Notes: a model not told the origin generated them from the letters alone. DNA of 64,000 nucleotides from Pseudomonas protegens (GCF_013407925.2 NZ_CP060201.1:992001-1056000); one strand, 5' to 3'. Counted from the first letter of the stretch, positions 27,227 through 36,845 are shown. A program made the numbers and translations.

Positions 27227-28645
27227 TTAGATCAATTCACGGACGTCGACGAAACGACCGCTGACAGCGGCGGCGGCGGCCATGGCCGGGCTCACCAGGT
27301 GGGTACGCCCACCCGCGCCCTGACGCCCCTCGAAGTTGCGGTTCGAGGTCGAGGCGCAATGCTCGCCGGACTCCAGGCGGTCAGGGTTCATCGCCAGGCA
27401 CATCGAGCAACCCGGCTCGCGCCATTCAAAACCGGCTTCAAGGAAGATCTTGTCCAGGCCTTCCGACTCGGCCTGAGCCTTCACCAGGCCCGAACCCGGG
27501 ACCACGATCGCCTGCTTGATGGTGGAAGCCACTTTGCGGCCCTTGGCAATGACTGCGGCGGCGCGCAAGTCTTCGATCCGCGAGTTGGTGCAGGAGCCGA
27601 TGAACACGCGATCCAACTGAATGTCGGTGATCGCCTGGTTGGCGCTCAAGCCCATGTATTTCAAGGCGCGGACGATGGAGTCGCGCTTGACCAGGTCCAT
27701 TTCCTTGGCCGGGTCCGGCACGCGCTGATCCACGGCCAGGACCATCTCCGGCGAGGTGCCCCAGCTGACCTGCGGCTTGATCTGCGCAGCGTCGAGCTCG
27801 ACCACGGTGTCGAATGTGGCGTCGGCATCCGACACCAGATCCTTCCAGGCCTCGACGGCCAAGTCCCATTCGGCGCCTTTAGGGGCGAATGGACGACCCT
27901 TGACGTAGGCCACGGTCTTTTCATCCGCCGCCACCAGGCCCACACGGGCACCGGCTTCGATGGACATGTTGCAGATGGTCATGCGGCCTTCGATGGACAG
28001 GTCGCGAATCGCGCTGCCGGCGAACTCGATGGCGTGGCCGTTGCCGCCGGCGGTGCCGATCTTGCCGATAACCGCCAGGACGATGTCCTTGGCAGTCACA
28101 CCGAAAGGCAAGGTGCCTTCCACGCGCACCAGCATGTTCTTCATCTTCTTGGCCACCAGGCACTGGGTGGCGAGCACGTGCTCCACCTCGGAGGTGCCGA
28201 TACCGTGAGCCAGAGCGCCGAAAGCGCCGTGGGTCGAGGTGTGGGAGTCGCCGCAGACCACGGTCATGCCCGGCAAGGTGGCGCCCTGCTCCGGGCCGAT
28301 GACGTGGACGATGCCCTGGCGCACGTCGTTCATCTTGAATTCGACAATGCCGTATTCGTCACAGTTGTCATCGAGGGTCTGTACCTGAAGACGGGAAACC
28401 TGGTCGGCAATCGCTTCGATCCCACCCTTGCGCTCGGGGGTGGTCGGTACGTTGTGGTCCGGGGTGGCGATGTTGGCATCGATGCGCCAAGGCTTGCGCC
28501 CGGCCAGACGCAGGCCTTCGAAAGCTTGTGGCGAGGTCACTTCATGGATGATGTGACGATCGATATAGATCAGCGCCGAACCATCGTCGCGCTGCTTGAC
28601 CAAATGCGAATCCCAGAGCTTGTCGTAAAGCGTCTTACCGGCCAT
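27227..28645 (-). CDS. leuC: 3-isopropylmalate dehydratase large subunit LeuC
   Basis: The 472-residue aconitase-type subunit begins [16 protein letters not shown] and carries the [4Fe-4S] ligands in [13 protein letters not shown] and [10 protein letters not shown]. It works with LeuD in leucine synthesis. ATG at 28645 gives the conserved start. It is the first gene of the leuC–leuD–MT–leuB unit and is divergent from a LysR gene. Confidence 0.97.
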   Translation of the reverse strand: MAGKTLYDKLWDSHLVKQRDDGSALIYIDRHIIHEVTSPQAFEGLRLAGRKPWRIDANIATPDHNVPTTPERKGGIEAIADQVSRLQVQTLDDNCDEYGIVEFKMNDVRQGIVHVIGPEQGATLPGMTVVCGDSHTSTHGAFGALAHGIGTSEVEHVLATQCLVAKKMKNMLVRVEGTLPFGVTAKDIVLAVIGKIGTAGGNGHAIEFAGSAIRDLSIEGRMTICNMSIEAGARVGLVAADEKTVAYVKGRPFAPKGAEWDLAVEAWKDLVSDADATFDTVVELDAAQIKPQVSWGTSPEMVLAVDQRVPDPAKEMDLVKRDSIVRALKYMGLSANQAITDIQLDRVFIGSCTNSRIEDLRAAAVIAKGRKVASTIKQAIVVPGSGLVKAQAESEGLDKIFLEAGFEWREPGCSMCLAMNPDRLESGEHCASTSNRNFEGRQGAGGRTHLVSPAMAAAAAVSGRFVDVRELI

Positions 28646-28798
28646 CGGACCATTCCTCATCAGCTTGTTTCTATGCCCCGGGCCCCGATCGTGAGCCGAT
28701 CAATAACCCCTTGGCTTGTGAGGCTGATGCTATGGCGTTAGATTAAATAACTCAAATTCATATTTTTCATGCTTTGGATAACCAACTGGAATACAACC
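28646..28798. promoter_or_regulatory. leuC / lysR divergent promoter region
   Basis: This 153-base intergenic region has an AT-rich core (28738-28780, including TTAGATTAAATAA). It must contain both promoters and is the natural binding place for the LysR regulator. I cannot define a unique T-N11-A operator by eye. Confidence 0.45.
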
Positions 28799-29689
28799 AT
28801 GGACCTGGCCAACCTCAACGCCTTTATAGCCATCGCCGAAACGGGTAGTTTTTCCGGCGCCGGTGAACGCCTGCACCTGACCCAGCCCGCCATCAGCAAA
28901 CGCATCGCCGGCCTGGAGCAGCAGCTCAATGTGCGGCTGTTCGACCGCCTGGGCCGGGAGGTCGGCCTGACCGAGGCCGGACGCGCCCTGCTGCCCCGGG
29001 CCTATCAGATCATCAACGTGCTGGACGACACCCGCCGCGCCCTGACCAACCTCAACGGCGAAGTCAGCGGGCGCCTGACCCTGGCCACCAGCCATCACAT
29101 CGGCCTGCATCGCCTGCCGCCGCTGCTGCGAGCCTTTACCCGACGCTACCCGCAAGTGGCCCTGGACATTCAATTCCTCGATTCCGAGGTGGCCTACGAG
29201 GAAATCCTCCACGGCCGGGCCGAGCTGGCGGTGATCACCCTGGCGCCGGAGCCCCACAGCCTGATCAAGGCGGCCGCCGTCTGGGACGACCCGCTGGATT
29301 TCGTCGCCGCCCCGGAGCATCCGTTGGTCAGCAACGGCCAGGTCAGCCTGGCGGATATTGCCTTGCATCCAGCGGTGTTTCCCGGCGGCAACACCTTCAC
29401 CCACCATATTGTCCAACGCTTGTTCGAGGCCCAGGGCCTGACGCCGAACATCGCCATGAGCACTAACTATCTGGAAACTATAAAGATGATGGTGTCCATC
29501 GGCCTGGCCTGGAGCGTGCTGCCGCGTACCATGCTCGACGATCAGGTGGCGCGCATTCCTTTACCGGGCATACAGCTGCGACGCCAGCTAGGCTATATCC
29601 TGCACACCGAACGGACGCTGTCGAATGCTGCGCGGGCTTTCATGGCCCTACTGGATGCACAAGTCGATTGGCCAGGGAACCCGGCATAG
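28799..29689 (+). CDS. LysR-family transcriptional regulator
   Basis: The 296-residue protein starts MDLANLNAFIAIAETGSFSGAG, with the helix-turn-helix (LHLTQPAISKRIAGLEQQLN) at residues ~20-40 and a LysR effector domain after it. ATG at 28799 gives the canonical N-terminus. By position it is a candidate regulator of leuCD; the effector may be a leucine-pathway intermediate. That assignment is inference. Confidence 0.9.
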   Translation: MDLANLNAFIAIAETGSFSGAGERLHLTQPAISKRIAGLEQQLNVRLFDRLGREVGLTEAGRALLPRAYQIINVLDDTRRALTNLNGEVSGRLTLATSHHIGLHRLPPLLRAFTRRYPQVALDIQFLDSEVAYEEILHGRAELAVITLAPEPHSLIKAAAVWDDPLDFVAAPEHPLVSNGQVSLADIALHPAVFPGGNTFTHHIVQRLFEAQGLTPNIAMSTNYLETIKMMVSIGLAWSVLPRTMLDDQVARIPLPGIQLRRQLGYILHTERTLSNAARAFMALLDAQVDWPGNPA

Positions 29690-29725
29690 CTTTTCCGGGT
29701 AGCCCCCGTGCCACGCCGCACCGCC

Positions 29726-32700
29726 ATGAATACCCCGCGTGAAACGAATGACTCAGCTCAAGGCCTGACCCCCATGCCAAAACCCGCTGATCGTATTCCA
29801 CCCATGCCGCGTATCCATGCCATCGACCCAAAGGAGTCGGAGCAGAGCTGGGAAAGCGCGCCACAGCTGCTTGCCGCCCTCAATGGGGCTCGGCTGGGGG
29901 CCTGGTATTGGGATATTGAAAGCGGGCAGATCAGTTGGTCACGGGGCACCCAGGCGCTGTTTGGCTTCGATCCGCGCCAACCCCTGCCGGAAAACCTCGA
30001 ATACCTTGACCTGCTGCCCATCGAAGACCGGGCCAGGACCGTGCGCGCCTTTCATTCGGTGCTGGCGGGCGCCCCACTGGAACAGGCCATGCACCACCGC
30101 ATCCGCTGGCCCGACGGCAGCCTGCACTGGCTGGAAATCAACGGCAGCGTACTGCCGGACAAGCACGGCAAACCCCGCATGATCGGGGTGATCCGCGAGA
30201 TCACCCACCAGCGCCAACGCGAAGAAGCCCTCAGCAACTCGGAAAAACGCTTCGCCACCCTGTTTCACCTGTGCCCCAACACGGTGCTGCTGACCCGCCT
30301 GGAAGATGGCCTGATCAGCGAGGCCAACCAGTACTTCGAAAGCCAGTTCGGCTGGCCCGCCGAACATGTGATCGGCCGCACCACCCTGGAGATCGGCCTG
30401 TGGGTCAATCCCGAGCAGCGTGCCCAACTGATCAAGGCCGTACAGAAGAAAGGCCAGGCCGCCAGCCTCGAAGTGCAGTTCCGCGCCAGCAACGGCCAGA
30501 TCCACGACGGCATCCTCAGCGCACAGAAGATCGAACTGGAAGGCAAGCCCTACCTGCTCAGCACCTTTCTCGACACCAGCGAGCGCAAAAGAGCCGAACA
30601 GGCCCTCAAAGACAGCCAGGAACGCCTCGACCTGGCCCTGGACTCGGCACAACTGGGCACCTGGGACTGGCACATTCCCAGCGGCATGCTGTACGGCTCG
30701 GCACGCGCCGCGCAATTGCACGGCCTGGCGCCGGCGCCCTTCCACGAATCCTTCGAGGCATTTTTCGAGGGCGTGCCCACCGAAGAGCGCGACAGCATGC
30801 GCGATGCCTATCGCAGCCTGCGCGAGGGCCCGGCGGGCAACTACCAGCTGACCTACCGGGTGCAACTGGCGGACGGCAGCTCGCGCTACCTCGAAAGCCG
30901 CGCCCGCCTCTATCGCGACGAGTCGGGCAACCCCCTGCGCATGGCCGGAACGCTGCTGGACATTACCGAGCAGGTGGAGCGCGAACAGCGCCTGATCACC
31001 TCCGAGGAGAAATTCGCCAGTCTGTTCCAGGTCAGCCCGGACCCCATCTGCCTGACCCTGCTGGAAACCGGCCAGTTCATCGAGATCAATTCGAGCTTCA
31101 CCCAGACCTTTGGCTGGACCCAGGACGACGTGATCAACCGCAGCGCCGAGCAGGTCGGCTTCTGGGAAGACCCCGCCCCACGACTGCGGCGGATCGAACG
31201 GGTGATTCGCGAACAGGCGCTGAATAACGTGGCGGTGATGGTCAACCACAAGGACGGCCATTCGCTGACCTGCATCATTTCCAGCCGCCTGATTACCGTC
31301 GACAAACAGCCGTGCATCGTCACCACGCTGCGGGACATCACCCAGCAACAACGCTCCGAAGCCGCGCTCAAGGCCAGTGAGGAAAAATTCGCCAAGGCCT
31401 TCCACTCCAGCCCCGACGCCATCAGCATCACCGAGCGCGAAACCGGCCGCTATCTGGAGGTCAACGACGGTTTCTGCCGCCTGACCGGCTACCGCACCGA
31501 TGAAGTGCTCGGCCACACCATGTACCAGGTTGGCATCTGGGCCGAAGAGGCCCAGCTCGCCACGCTGCTGACTGAGCTCAGACTCAAGGGCCGGGTGCAT
31601 CACCTGGAAGTGCTCGGGCGAAACAAGCGCGGGGAGATCCTCACCCTTGAGGTTTCGGTGGAGCCGATCACCCTCAATGAAACCCCATGCCTGCTGCTCA
31701 CGGCCCGGGATGTCAGCCTGCTGAAGAATGCCCAAGCGCAGATCCGCCACCTGGCCTACCACGACCCTTTGACCAACCTGCCCAACCGCGCCCTGCTGAT
31801 GGACCGCCTGAGCCAGCAGATCGCCCTGCTCAAGCGCCATAACCTGCGGGGCGCCCTGCTGTTCCTCGACCTGGACCACTTCAAGCACATCAACGATTCC
31901 CTGGGCCACCCGGTGGGCGACACCGTGCTGAAGATCATCACCGCCAGGCTGGAAGCCAGCGTGCGCATGGAGGACACCGTGGCGCGCCTGGGCGGCGATG
32001 AATTCGTGGTACTGCTCAGCGGCCTGGAAGGCTCGCGCAACGAGGTCAGCGAACAGGTGCGGCACCTGGCGGGAACCCTGCGCGAACTGCTGTCGGAACC
32101 GATGTTCCTCGACGGTCAGCGCCTGCAGGTCACCCCCAGCATCGGCGTGGCGCTGATCCCCGATCACGGCTCGACCCCCACCGACCTGCTCAAGCGCGCC
32201 GACATTGCCCTCTATCGGGCCAAGGACTCCGGGCGCAACACCACGCAGATGTACCACAACACCATGCAGAAGGCCGCCAGCGAGCGCCTGCGCATGGAAA
32301 CCGACCTGCGCCTGGCCCTGTCCCGTGGCGAATTCAGCGTGCACTTCCAGCCCCAGGTCGACGCCCGCGACAACCGCATCGTCGGCGCCGAGGCCCTGGT
32401 GCGCTGGCAGCACCCTGAACTGGGCGCTCAATCACCGACCGAATTCATCAAGGTCCTGGAGGACAGCGGGCTGATCCTTGAAGTCGGCACCTGGATTCTC
32501 GATGAAGCCTGCCTGGCCTTCAGCCAACTGATGGAAGAGGGCCTGGTGGATCCTTATCACTTCAGTCTGTGCGTCAATATCAGCCCACGCCAGTTCCGCC
32601 AGACCGACTTTGTCGAGAAAATAGAACACAGCCTGACGGAGTACGCCTTGCCCTCATCGCTGCTCAAGCTGGAAATCACCGAGGGCATCGTGATCCAGAA

Positions 32701-33052
32701 CCTGGACGACACCATCAGCAAGATGCGCCGCCTGAAAAAACTCGGCGTCAGCTTCGCCATGGATGACTTCGGCACCGGCTACTCATCCCTGACCTACCTC
32801 AAGCGCCTGCCGGTGGACACCCTGAAGATCGACCAGTCCTTCGTCCGCGACGCCACCCACGACCCCAACGATGCGGAAATCATCCGCGCCATCGTCGCCA
32901 TGGCCCGCAGCCTGAACCTGAAGGTCATCGCCGAAGGCGTGGAAACCCCGCAGCAACTGGAATTCCTCCAGGGACTGGATTGCCATCTGTACCAGGGCTA
33001 CCTGCACAGCCGGCCGCTGCCTCTGAGCGAATTCAAGAAGCTGCTGAAATGA
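29726..33052 (+). CDS. Multi-PAS GGDEF–EAL cyclic-di-GMP protein
   Basis: This protein of about 1,108 residues has five predicted PAS/PAC units (about residues 40-165, 175-290, 298-425, 430-545 and 555-670), then GGDEF (RLGGDEFVVLLSG) and EAL. The GGDEF site is intact and has an upstream inhibitory RxxD site (RMED, five residues before). The EAL domain has its catalytic motifs (EALVRW, NISPRQF, KLEITEG, DDFGTGYSSL, IAEGVET). It may both make and degrade c-di-GMP; the net activity cannot be read. No transmembrane segment is evident, so it is probably cytoplasmic. The start is uncertain: GTG 29708, ATG 29726, ATG 29774 and ATG 29801 are all in frame with weak ribosome sites. It has its own terminator. 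Confidence 0.88.
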   Translation: MNTPRETNDSAQGLTPMPKPADRIPPMPRIHAIDPKESEQSWESAPQLLAALNGARLGAWYWDIESGQISWSRGTQALFGFDPRQPLPENLEYLDLLPIEDRARTVRAFHSVLAGAPLEQAMHHRIRWPDGSLHWLEINGSVLPDKHGKPRMIGVIREITHQRQREEALSNSEKRFATLFHLCPNTVLLTRLEDGLISEANQYFESQFGWPAEHVIGRTTLEIGLWVNPEQRAQLIKAVQKKGQAASLEVQFRASNGQIHDGILSAQKIELEGKPYLLSTFLDTSERKRAEQALKDSQERLDLALDSAQLGTWDWHIPSGMLYGSARAAQLHGLAPAPFHESFEAFFEGVPTEERDSMRDAYRSLREGPAGNYQLTYRVQLADGSSRYLESRARLYRDESGNPLRMAGTLLDITEQVEREQRLITSEEKFASLFQVSPDPICLTLLETGQFIEINSSFTQTFGWTQDDVINRSAEQVGFWEDPAPRLRRIERVIREQALNNVAVMVNHKDGHSLTCIISSRLITVDKQPCIVTTLRDITQQQRSEAALKASEEKFAKAFHSSPDAISITERETGRYLEVNDGFCRLTGYRTDEVLGHTMYQVGIWAEEAQLATLLTELRLKGRVHHLEVLGRNKRGEILTLEVSVEPITLNETPCLLLTARDVSLLKNAQAQIRHLAYHDPLTNLPNRALLMDRLSQQIALLKRHNLRGALLFLDLDHFKHINDSLGHPVGDTVLKIITARLEASVRMEDTVARLGGDEFVVLLSGLEGSRNEVSEQVRHLAGTLRELLSEPMFLDGQRLQVTPSIGVALIPDHGSTPTDLLKRADIALYRAKDSGRNTTQMYHNTMQKAASERLRMETDLRLALSRGEFSVHFQPQVDARDNRIVGAEALVRWQHPELGAQSPTEFIKVLEDSGLILEVGTWILDEACLAFSQLMEEGLVDPYHFSLCVNISPRQFRQTDFVEKIEHSLTEYALPSSLLKLEITEGIVIQNLDDTISKMRRLKKLGVSFAMDDFGTGYSSLTYLKRLPVDTLKIDQSFVRDATHDPNDAEIIRAIVAMARSLNLKVIAEGVETPQQLEFLQGLDCHLYQGYLHSRPLPLSEFKKLLK

Positions 33053-33056
33053 CAGG

Positions 33057-33091
33057 CACGAAAAAGGGCGCCACCAGGGCGCCCTTCTTTT
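33057..33091. terminator. Bidirectional terminator between the GGDEF–EAL gene and ibpA
   Basis: AAGGGCGCC (33064-33072) pairs with GGCGCCCTT (33078-33086). A run of A lies on the left and a T-rich run on the right, serving both convergent genes. Confidence 0.85.
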
Positions 33092-33100
33092 GCAGCGGTC

Positions 33101-33547
33101 TTAGTGTTGCAGAGCCGGCTGCTGCGCACCGTTGATCGGGATGCGCTTTGGCTTGGCCTCTTCCGGTACAACCCGCAGCAGGTCGATGTTCAACAGACCG
33201 TTGCTCAGGGCCGCGGCCTTGACCTCGATATGGTCGGCCAGACGGAAGGACAGCTTGAATGCACGCTGGGCAATGCCCTGGTGCAGGTAGGTGACACTTT
33301 CATTGGCGTCGCGCTTGCCACCGCTCACGGTCAACACACCTTTCTCCACTTGCAGGTCCAGGTCTTCTTCCTGGAAGCCGGCAGCCGCGATGACGATGCG
33401 GTATTGGTCGTCGGCGTGTTTTTCAACGTTGTAGGGTGGATAGCTGCTGCTCGGTTCGTTGCGCAACGCCGATTCGAACAGATCGTTGAAACGGTCGAAG
33501 CCAACAGAGGAACGGAACAGTGGAGCCAGGGAAAATGCAGTACTCAT
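33101..33547 (-). CDS. ibpA: Small heat-shock protein (Hsp20/IbpA family)
   Basis: The 148-residue protein has an N-terminal region (FSLAPLFRSSVGFDRFNDLF), the alpha-crystallin domain (YNVEKHADDQYRIVIAAAGF ... AFKLSFRLADHIEVKAA ... LSNGLLNIDLLRVVPEEAKP) and a C-terminal tail with the IPI-type motif RIPIN. It holds unfolding proteins for refolding by ClpB/DnaK. Regulation is visible twice: a sigma-32 promoter and a ROSE-like thermometer in the leader. ATG at 33547 is preceded by AGGAG. Confidence 0.94.
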   Translation of the reverse strand: MSTAFSLAPLFRSSVGFDRFNDLFESALRNEPSSSYPPYNVEKHADDQYRIVIAAAGFQEEDLDLQVEKGVLTVSGGKRDANESVTYLHQGIAQRAFKLSFRLADHIEVKAAALSNGLLNIDLLRVVPEEAKPKRIPINGAQQPALQH

Positions 33548-33555
33548 GGGTCTAT

Positions 33556-33574
33556 CTCCTGATATTTCAGCGAG
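33556..33574 (-). promoter_or_regulatory. ROSE-like RNA thermometer hairpin before ibpA
   Basis: On the minus strand CUC-G-CUGA pairs with UCAGGAG, hiding the Shine-Dalgarno AGGAG and leaving one bulged G. The anti-SD strand contains UCGCU, matching the U(U/C)GCU signature of ROSE elements known for Pseudomonas ibpA. A strong upstream hairpin (CGCGAC pairing with GTCGCG at about 33586-33608) fits the two-hairpin ROSE layout. Melting on heat shock would expose the ribosome site. Confidence 0.8.
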
Positions 33575-33615
33575 TGGTTATCTCCGCGACCCGAATTCGG
33601 CGTCGCGTACCCAAG

Positions 33616-33643
33616 AGATAGGGATCGTCCCTGGCATTTCAAG
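33616..33643 (-). promoter_or_regulatory. Sigma-32 (RpoH) promoter of ibpA
   Basis: On the minus strand CTTGAAA (33637-33643) and CCCTATCT (33616-33623) are separated by 13 bases. This is a close match to the heat-shock consensus CTTGAAA-N11-16-CCCATnT. Confidence 0.85.
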
Positions 33644-33661
33644 AGTGGTTTTTTGATTTTT

Positions 33662-34621
33662 TTACGCCGCTTCGCTGCGCGGCATGCCCAACAGGCGCCC
33701 CACCTGGTCCAGGTCGGTTTCCCGGCGCAGAGCAGTAAACAACTCCACCGCCTCCGGGTAGTTGCGGGTCAGCATGGCCAGCCACTGCTTGAGCCGCCCC
33801 GGCGCCGAACGCGGCGTCAGTTGCACCACCACCTGGGCCCAGAAGTCCTGGAGCAGGGGCTGCAGATCGGCCCAGGACATGGCCACCACCTCCTCGCCCG
33901 CCCGGGCAGCGGCGATCTGCCGTGCCAGGTCAGGACGCGAAACCAAGCCACGGCCGAGCATGATGTCCTCGACGCCACTTATCTCCCGGCAGCGCCGCCA
34001 ATCCTCGACGCTCCAGATATCGCCGTTGGCGAACACCGGCACCTTGACCACCTCCTGGACCCGGGGAATCCACTCCCAGTGAGCCGGCGGCTTGTAGCCA
34101 TCGACCTTGGTCCGGGCGTGAACCACGATATGTTCGGCGCCGCCCTCGGCCAACGCGGTCGCGCACACCAGCGAACCGTCCGGGCTGTCGAACCCCAGAC
34201 GCATCTTTGCCGTGACCGGGATATGGGCCGGCACCGCCCGCCGCACATGCTCGACGATCTGATTCAGCAGCTCCGGCTCCTTGAGCAGCACTGCCCCGCC
34301 CCGGGATTTGTTGACGGTCTTGGCCGGGCAACCGAAGTTCAGATCGATGACCTCACTGCCCAGCTCACAGGCCAGCGCAGCGTTCTCGGCCAGACACACC
34401 GGGTCCGAGCCCAGCAACTGCACGCGCAACGGCACGCCGGCAGCGGTGTGCGCACCGCGCAGCAACTCGGGAGCGAGCTTGTGGAAATAGGCAGGCGTCA
34501 GCAGACGGTCGTTGACGCGGATGAACTCGGTGACACACCAGTCGATCCCGCCAACACGAGTCAACACATCCCGCAGAATGTTGTCGACCAACCCTTCCAT
34601 GGGCGCCAGGGCAATTTGCAT
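33662..34621 (-). CDS. dusC: tRNA-dihydrouridine(16) synthase DusC
   Basis: The 319-residue flavoenzyme starts [20 protein letters not shown] and has the catalytic Cys in [17 protein letters not shown], the segment VTAKMRLGF and [13 protein letters not shown]. The N-terminal APMEGLVD and the C-terminal helical domain match the DusC rather than DusA or DusB subgroup. It reduces uridine 16 in tRNA D-loops. ATG at 34621 gives the canonical start. Confidence 0.9.
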   Translation of the reverse strand: MQIALAPMEGLVDNILRDVLTRVGGIDWCVTEFIRVNDRLLTPAYFHKLAPELLRGAHTAAGVPLRVQLLGSDPVCLAENAALACELGSEVIDLNFGCPAKTVNKSRGGAVLLKEPELLNQIVEHVRRAVPAHIPVTAKMRLGFDSPDGSLVCATALAEGGAEHIVVHARTKVDGYKPPAHWEWIPRVQEVVKVPVFANGDIWSVEDWRRCREISGVEDIMLGRGLVSRPDLARQIAAARAGEEVVAMSWADLQPLLQDFWAQVVVQLTPRSAPGRLKQWLAMLTRNYPEAVELFTALRRETDLDQVGRLLGMPRSEAA

Positions 34622-34697
34622 GAAACACACTCAACGAAAAAAACGGGCGAAAAAACGGGCGCCAGTTTACTGGGTTTCGCCCTTGAGCAGGAGTTTT

Positions 34698-34768
34698 GTC
34701 GGGGCTGGCGAGGCGCGAACCAGCCTTGGTGGGCGCCTTCGCTGGCAGGCCGCTGCCGACACCGGCAT
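34698..34768. repeat. Degenerate REP-like pair downstream of the thioesterase gene
   Basis: A copy reading CTTCGCTGGCAGGCCGCTGC, with a diverged partner GGGGCTGGCGAGGCGCGAA at the left, lies between dusC and the thioesterase gene. It resembles the better-preserved REP pair at 42231-42314. Confidence 0.55.
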
Positions 34769-34777
34769 GGGCAGGCG

Positions 34778-35212
34778 TCAGGAGCCTTGCAGGGCCGGGC
34801 CGTAGCCTTCGAGGAACTCGGCGGGCATGCGCTTGGGCTTGCCGCTGGACAGCTCGATGCAGACAAAGGTGGTCTGCGCCCGCAGCAAGGTGCTGCCATC
34901 GCTCGGACGAACCAGCTGGAAACGCCGGGTCATCTTCAACCGCTGATCCCAATCGACGATCCAGGTGGCCAGCTGCAACTCATCCCCTTCGTAAGCGGCA
35001 GCCAGGTAGTCGATCTCGTGTCGCACCACGGCCATCGCCCGATCCAGCCGCCGATACTCCGCCAGATCCAGCCCCAGGCGCTGGGAGTGCCGCCAGGCAC
35101 AGCGCTCTAGCCACGAAACATAAACCGCATTGTTGGCGTGCCCCAGACCATCGATATCTTCGGCCGCCACCTGCAGATCAATGACGAATGGCGTTGCCAG
35201 ATCCCAACTCAT
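34778..35212 (-). CDS. Acyl-CoA thioesterase (4HBT hotdog family)
   Basis: The 144-residue hotdog protein begins MSWDLATPFVIDLQVAAEDI. It contains the YbgC-type active-site segment DIDGLGHANNAVYVSWLERCAW, with the conserved Asp, His and Asn. It hydrolyses an acyl-CoA thioester; chain length is unknown. ATG at 35212 with GGGAG upstream is chosen over a TTG two codons earlier. It sits between dusC and an alpha/beta hydrolase on the same strand. Confidence 0.88.
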   Translation of the reverse strand: MSWDLATPFVIDLQVAAEDIDGLGHANNAVYVSWLERCAWRHSQRLGLDLAEYRRLDRAMAVVRHEIDYLAAAYEGDELQLATWIVDWDQRLKMTRRFQLVRPSDGSTLLRAQTTFVCIELSSGKPKRMPAEFLEGYGPALQGS

Positions 35213-35259
35213 GCCCAACTCCCGGTCAGATTTTTTGACCGGCGCAGTGTAGCGGATGC

Positions 35260-36093
35260 TCAGGCAGATTGGCGCGCTTGCAGATGGCGCCCGGTGACCA
35301 GAGCCATCACCGCTTCGACCACTCGCGGATCAGCCAGCACCCGCTGATGACCGCCTTCGCTCAAGCGCAACAGGCGACTGTCGAACCAGGCTTGATGGAT
35401 CAATTCCGACTCCTTGACCGACACGAAGCGATCATCCTCCGCGTGAACGATCAGACCGGGCATGTCCAGTTGATACTGGGCCACATCCAGGCTGGCGGCG
35501 CGCATGCCGACTTTCTCCTCCACCTGACGAATGAAGGCCGAGCGCGCCCTGGGCGGCAAGCCCATGAAACGGGCAAAACCGCGCAACACCCCAAGGATGC
35601 GCGCTGGCGCGGCAATACTGACCAGGGTTTCGCTACGCAAGCCCAATTGCACGGCGAGCATGGCACTGGCACCGCCCATGGAATGGCCGATCACCGCCCG
35701 CAACGGCGGCAGCTCTGCCGCGGCCTCCAGCATCGCTCGGGCAAACAACACCACATTGGCCTCCTCCCCCGGAGAGCGGCCATGGGCCGGACCATCCAGC
35801 GCCACAGCGGTATAACCGGCCGCCACCAGCGCCTCGATCAGGCTGGCGAACTGCGTGGGCCGCCCTTCCCAGCCATGCATCAGCATGACCGTTGGTCCCT
35901 GCCCCCAACGCAAGGCGGAAAGCCCAAAGCGCAAGGTCAGGCGCTCGGCGCGCTCCAGCAGCGGCAGCTCCCATTCCCGCGGCGGCAGCTCGCGAGGCGT
36001 CATGAACAGCTGGCGCATCCGATTCGCCGCCCATTGAGGAGCCACCCAGCCAAGGGTGCCATTGACGCCACGAATCCAGCTCAATCCGCTCAT
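35260..36093 (-). CDS. Alpha/beta hydrolase
   Basis: The 277-residue protein has an oxyanion-hole region MLMHGWEGRPTQFA, the nucleophile elbow VIGHSMGGASAM (Ser), an acid in VHAEDDRFVSV and a His in SEGGHQRVLAD. It is likely an esterase or lipase-like enzyme of unknown substrate. It is preceded by a TetR regulator gene only 29 bases upstream on the same strand, so the regulator probably controls its own operon including this hydrolase. Confidence 0.88.
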   Translation of the reverse strand: MSGLSWIRGVNGTLGWVAPQWAANRMRQLFMTPRELPPREWELPLLERAERLTLRFGLSALRWGQGPTVMLMHGWEGRPTQFASLIEALVAAGYTAVALDGPAHGRSPGEEANVVLFARAMLEAAAELPPLRAVIGHSMGGASAMLAVQLGLRSETLVSIAAPARILGVLRGFARFMGLPPRARSAFIRQVEEKVGMRAASLDVAQYQLDMPGLIVHAEDDRFVSVKESELIHQAWFDSRLLRLSEGGHQRVLADPRVVEAVMALVTGRHLQARQSA

Positions 36094-36122
36094 CTCTCGC
36101 TACCTCGCAACCGAACTTCGGG

Positions 36123-36662
36123 TCATAGAATTGCCGACTTGGCGGCACGCAACAAACGATCGGACAACTCCCCCGGGCCCAGGGCCCGCGCCAGGGATAG
36201 CCCGCCCACCATCAACGCCATGTCCGCCAGGGCCTTGTCCATGTCCTCCGGGCAAGTGGCCAACTGCGCCACCATCAACTCCATGTGTTCAGTCAAGGCT
36301 TTGCGAAAACTCTCGGGCAGCCGCCCAAATTCGCCCACGGACGCCGGAATCGGGCAGGCCTGCTCCGTGGAGTCGCGATGCTTGCGCGACAGGTAGAAAG
36401 CCGCCGTCAGCGCCCGGCGCTCTTCGCCACTGAGGCTTGAGTCCATCTCGTCGAGCAAGCCGCGGCGGTGGGAGAGCAACTGGGTAAAGGCTTCAAGCAT
36501 CAACGCATCCTTGCTCTCAAAGTGCGCATAGAAGCCGCCCACGGTCAGCCCGGCCGCGCCCATCACCTCCCCCACACTGGGCTCTGCCGGGCCCCGCTGA
36601 ATCAGCGCGGAACTGGCGGCCTGGAGAATACGTTCGCGGGTTTGAGCTTTTTTATCGTTCAT
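36123..36662 (-). CDS. TetR-family transcriptional regulator
   Basis: The 179-residue protein starts MNDKKAQTRERILQAASSAL and has the helix-turn-helix VGEVMGAAGLTVGGFYAHFE at residues ~30-50, followed by a ligand-binding C-terminal domain. It is the first gene of a likely two-gene unit with the hydrolase. An inverted repeat immediately upstream of the start codon is its probable operator, implying autoregulation. Confidence 0.9.
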   Translation of the reverse strand: MNDKKAQTRERILQAASSALIQRGPAEPSVGEVMGAAGLTVGGFYAHFESKDALMLEAFTQLLSHRRGLLDEMDSSLSGEERRALTAAFYLSRKHRDSTEQACPIPASVGEFGRLPESFRKALTEHMELMVAQLATCPEDMDKALADMALMVGGLSLARALGPGELSDRLLRAAKSAIL

Positions 36663-36680
36663 CGTTGCCTCCGAATATTA

Positions 36681-36713
36681 CGGAAAAAATATTATACCCA
36701 TAATAATTTTCCG
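36681..36713. promoter_or_regulatory. Putative TetR operator
   Basis: An imperfect inverted repeat CGGAAAAAATATTAT / ATAATAATTTTCCG with a 4-base centre lies 19-51 bases upstream of the TetR start. Its AT-rich core overlaps the expected promoter. Size and placement fit a TetR dimer site. Confidence 0.6.
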
Positions 36714-36784
36714 CAAGTCGCCAGTGTAACCATCGGTCAGAAGTACAGGTTCAGGGAGAGAGCTGGAGCTGGCTGAGCGCCAGA

Positions 36785-36839
36785 AAAACAAAAGGGCCAT
36801 TCAATAATTGAATGACCCTTAAAAATCCCGCAGAGCGGG
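36785..36839 (-). terminator. Double terminator of the tRNA Ala–Glu array
   Basis: Reading leftwards from the last tRNA-Glu, a CCCGC/GCGGG hairpin followed by ATTTTT (36821-36839) is met first. It is followed by a 14-bp stem (36792-36805 with 36807-36820, one mismatch) and TTGTTTTT. Two intrinsic terminators in tandem fit a heavily transcribed stable-RNA operon. Confidence 0.85.
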
Positions 36840-36845
36840 TAATCG

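Noticed and set aside
29939..32431. Minus-strand 830-codon frame opposite the GGDEF–EAL gene
   Set aside because: Antisense shadow: the plus-strand protein has five PAS, GGDEF and EAL domains with all motifs.
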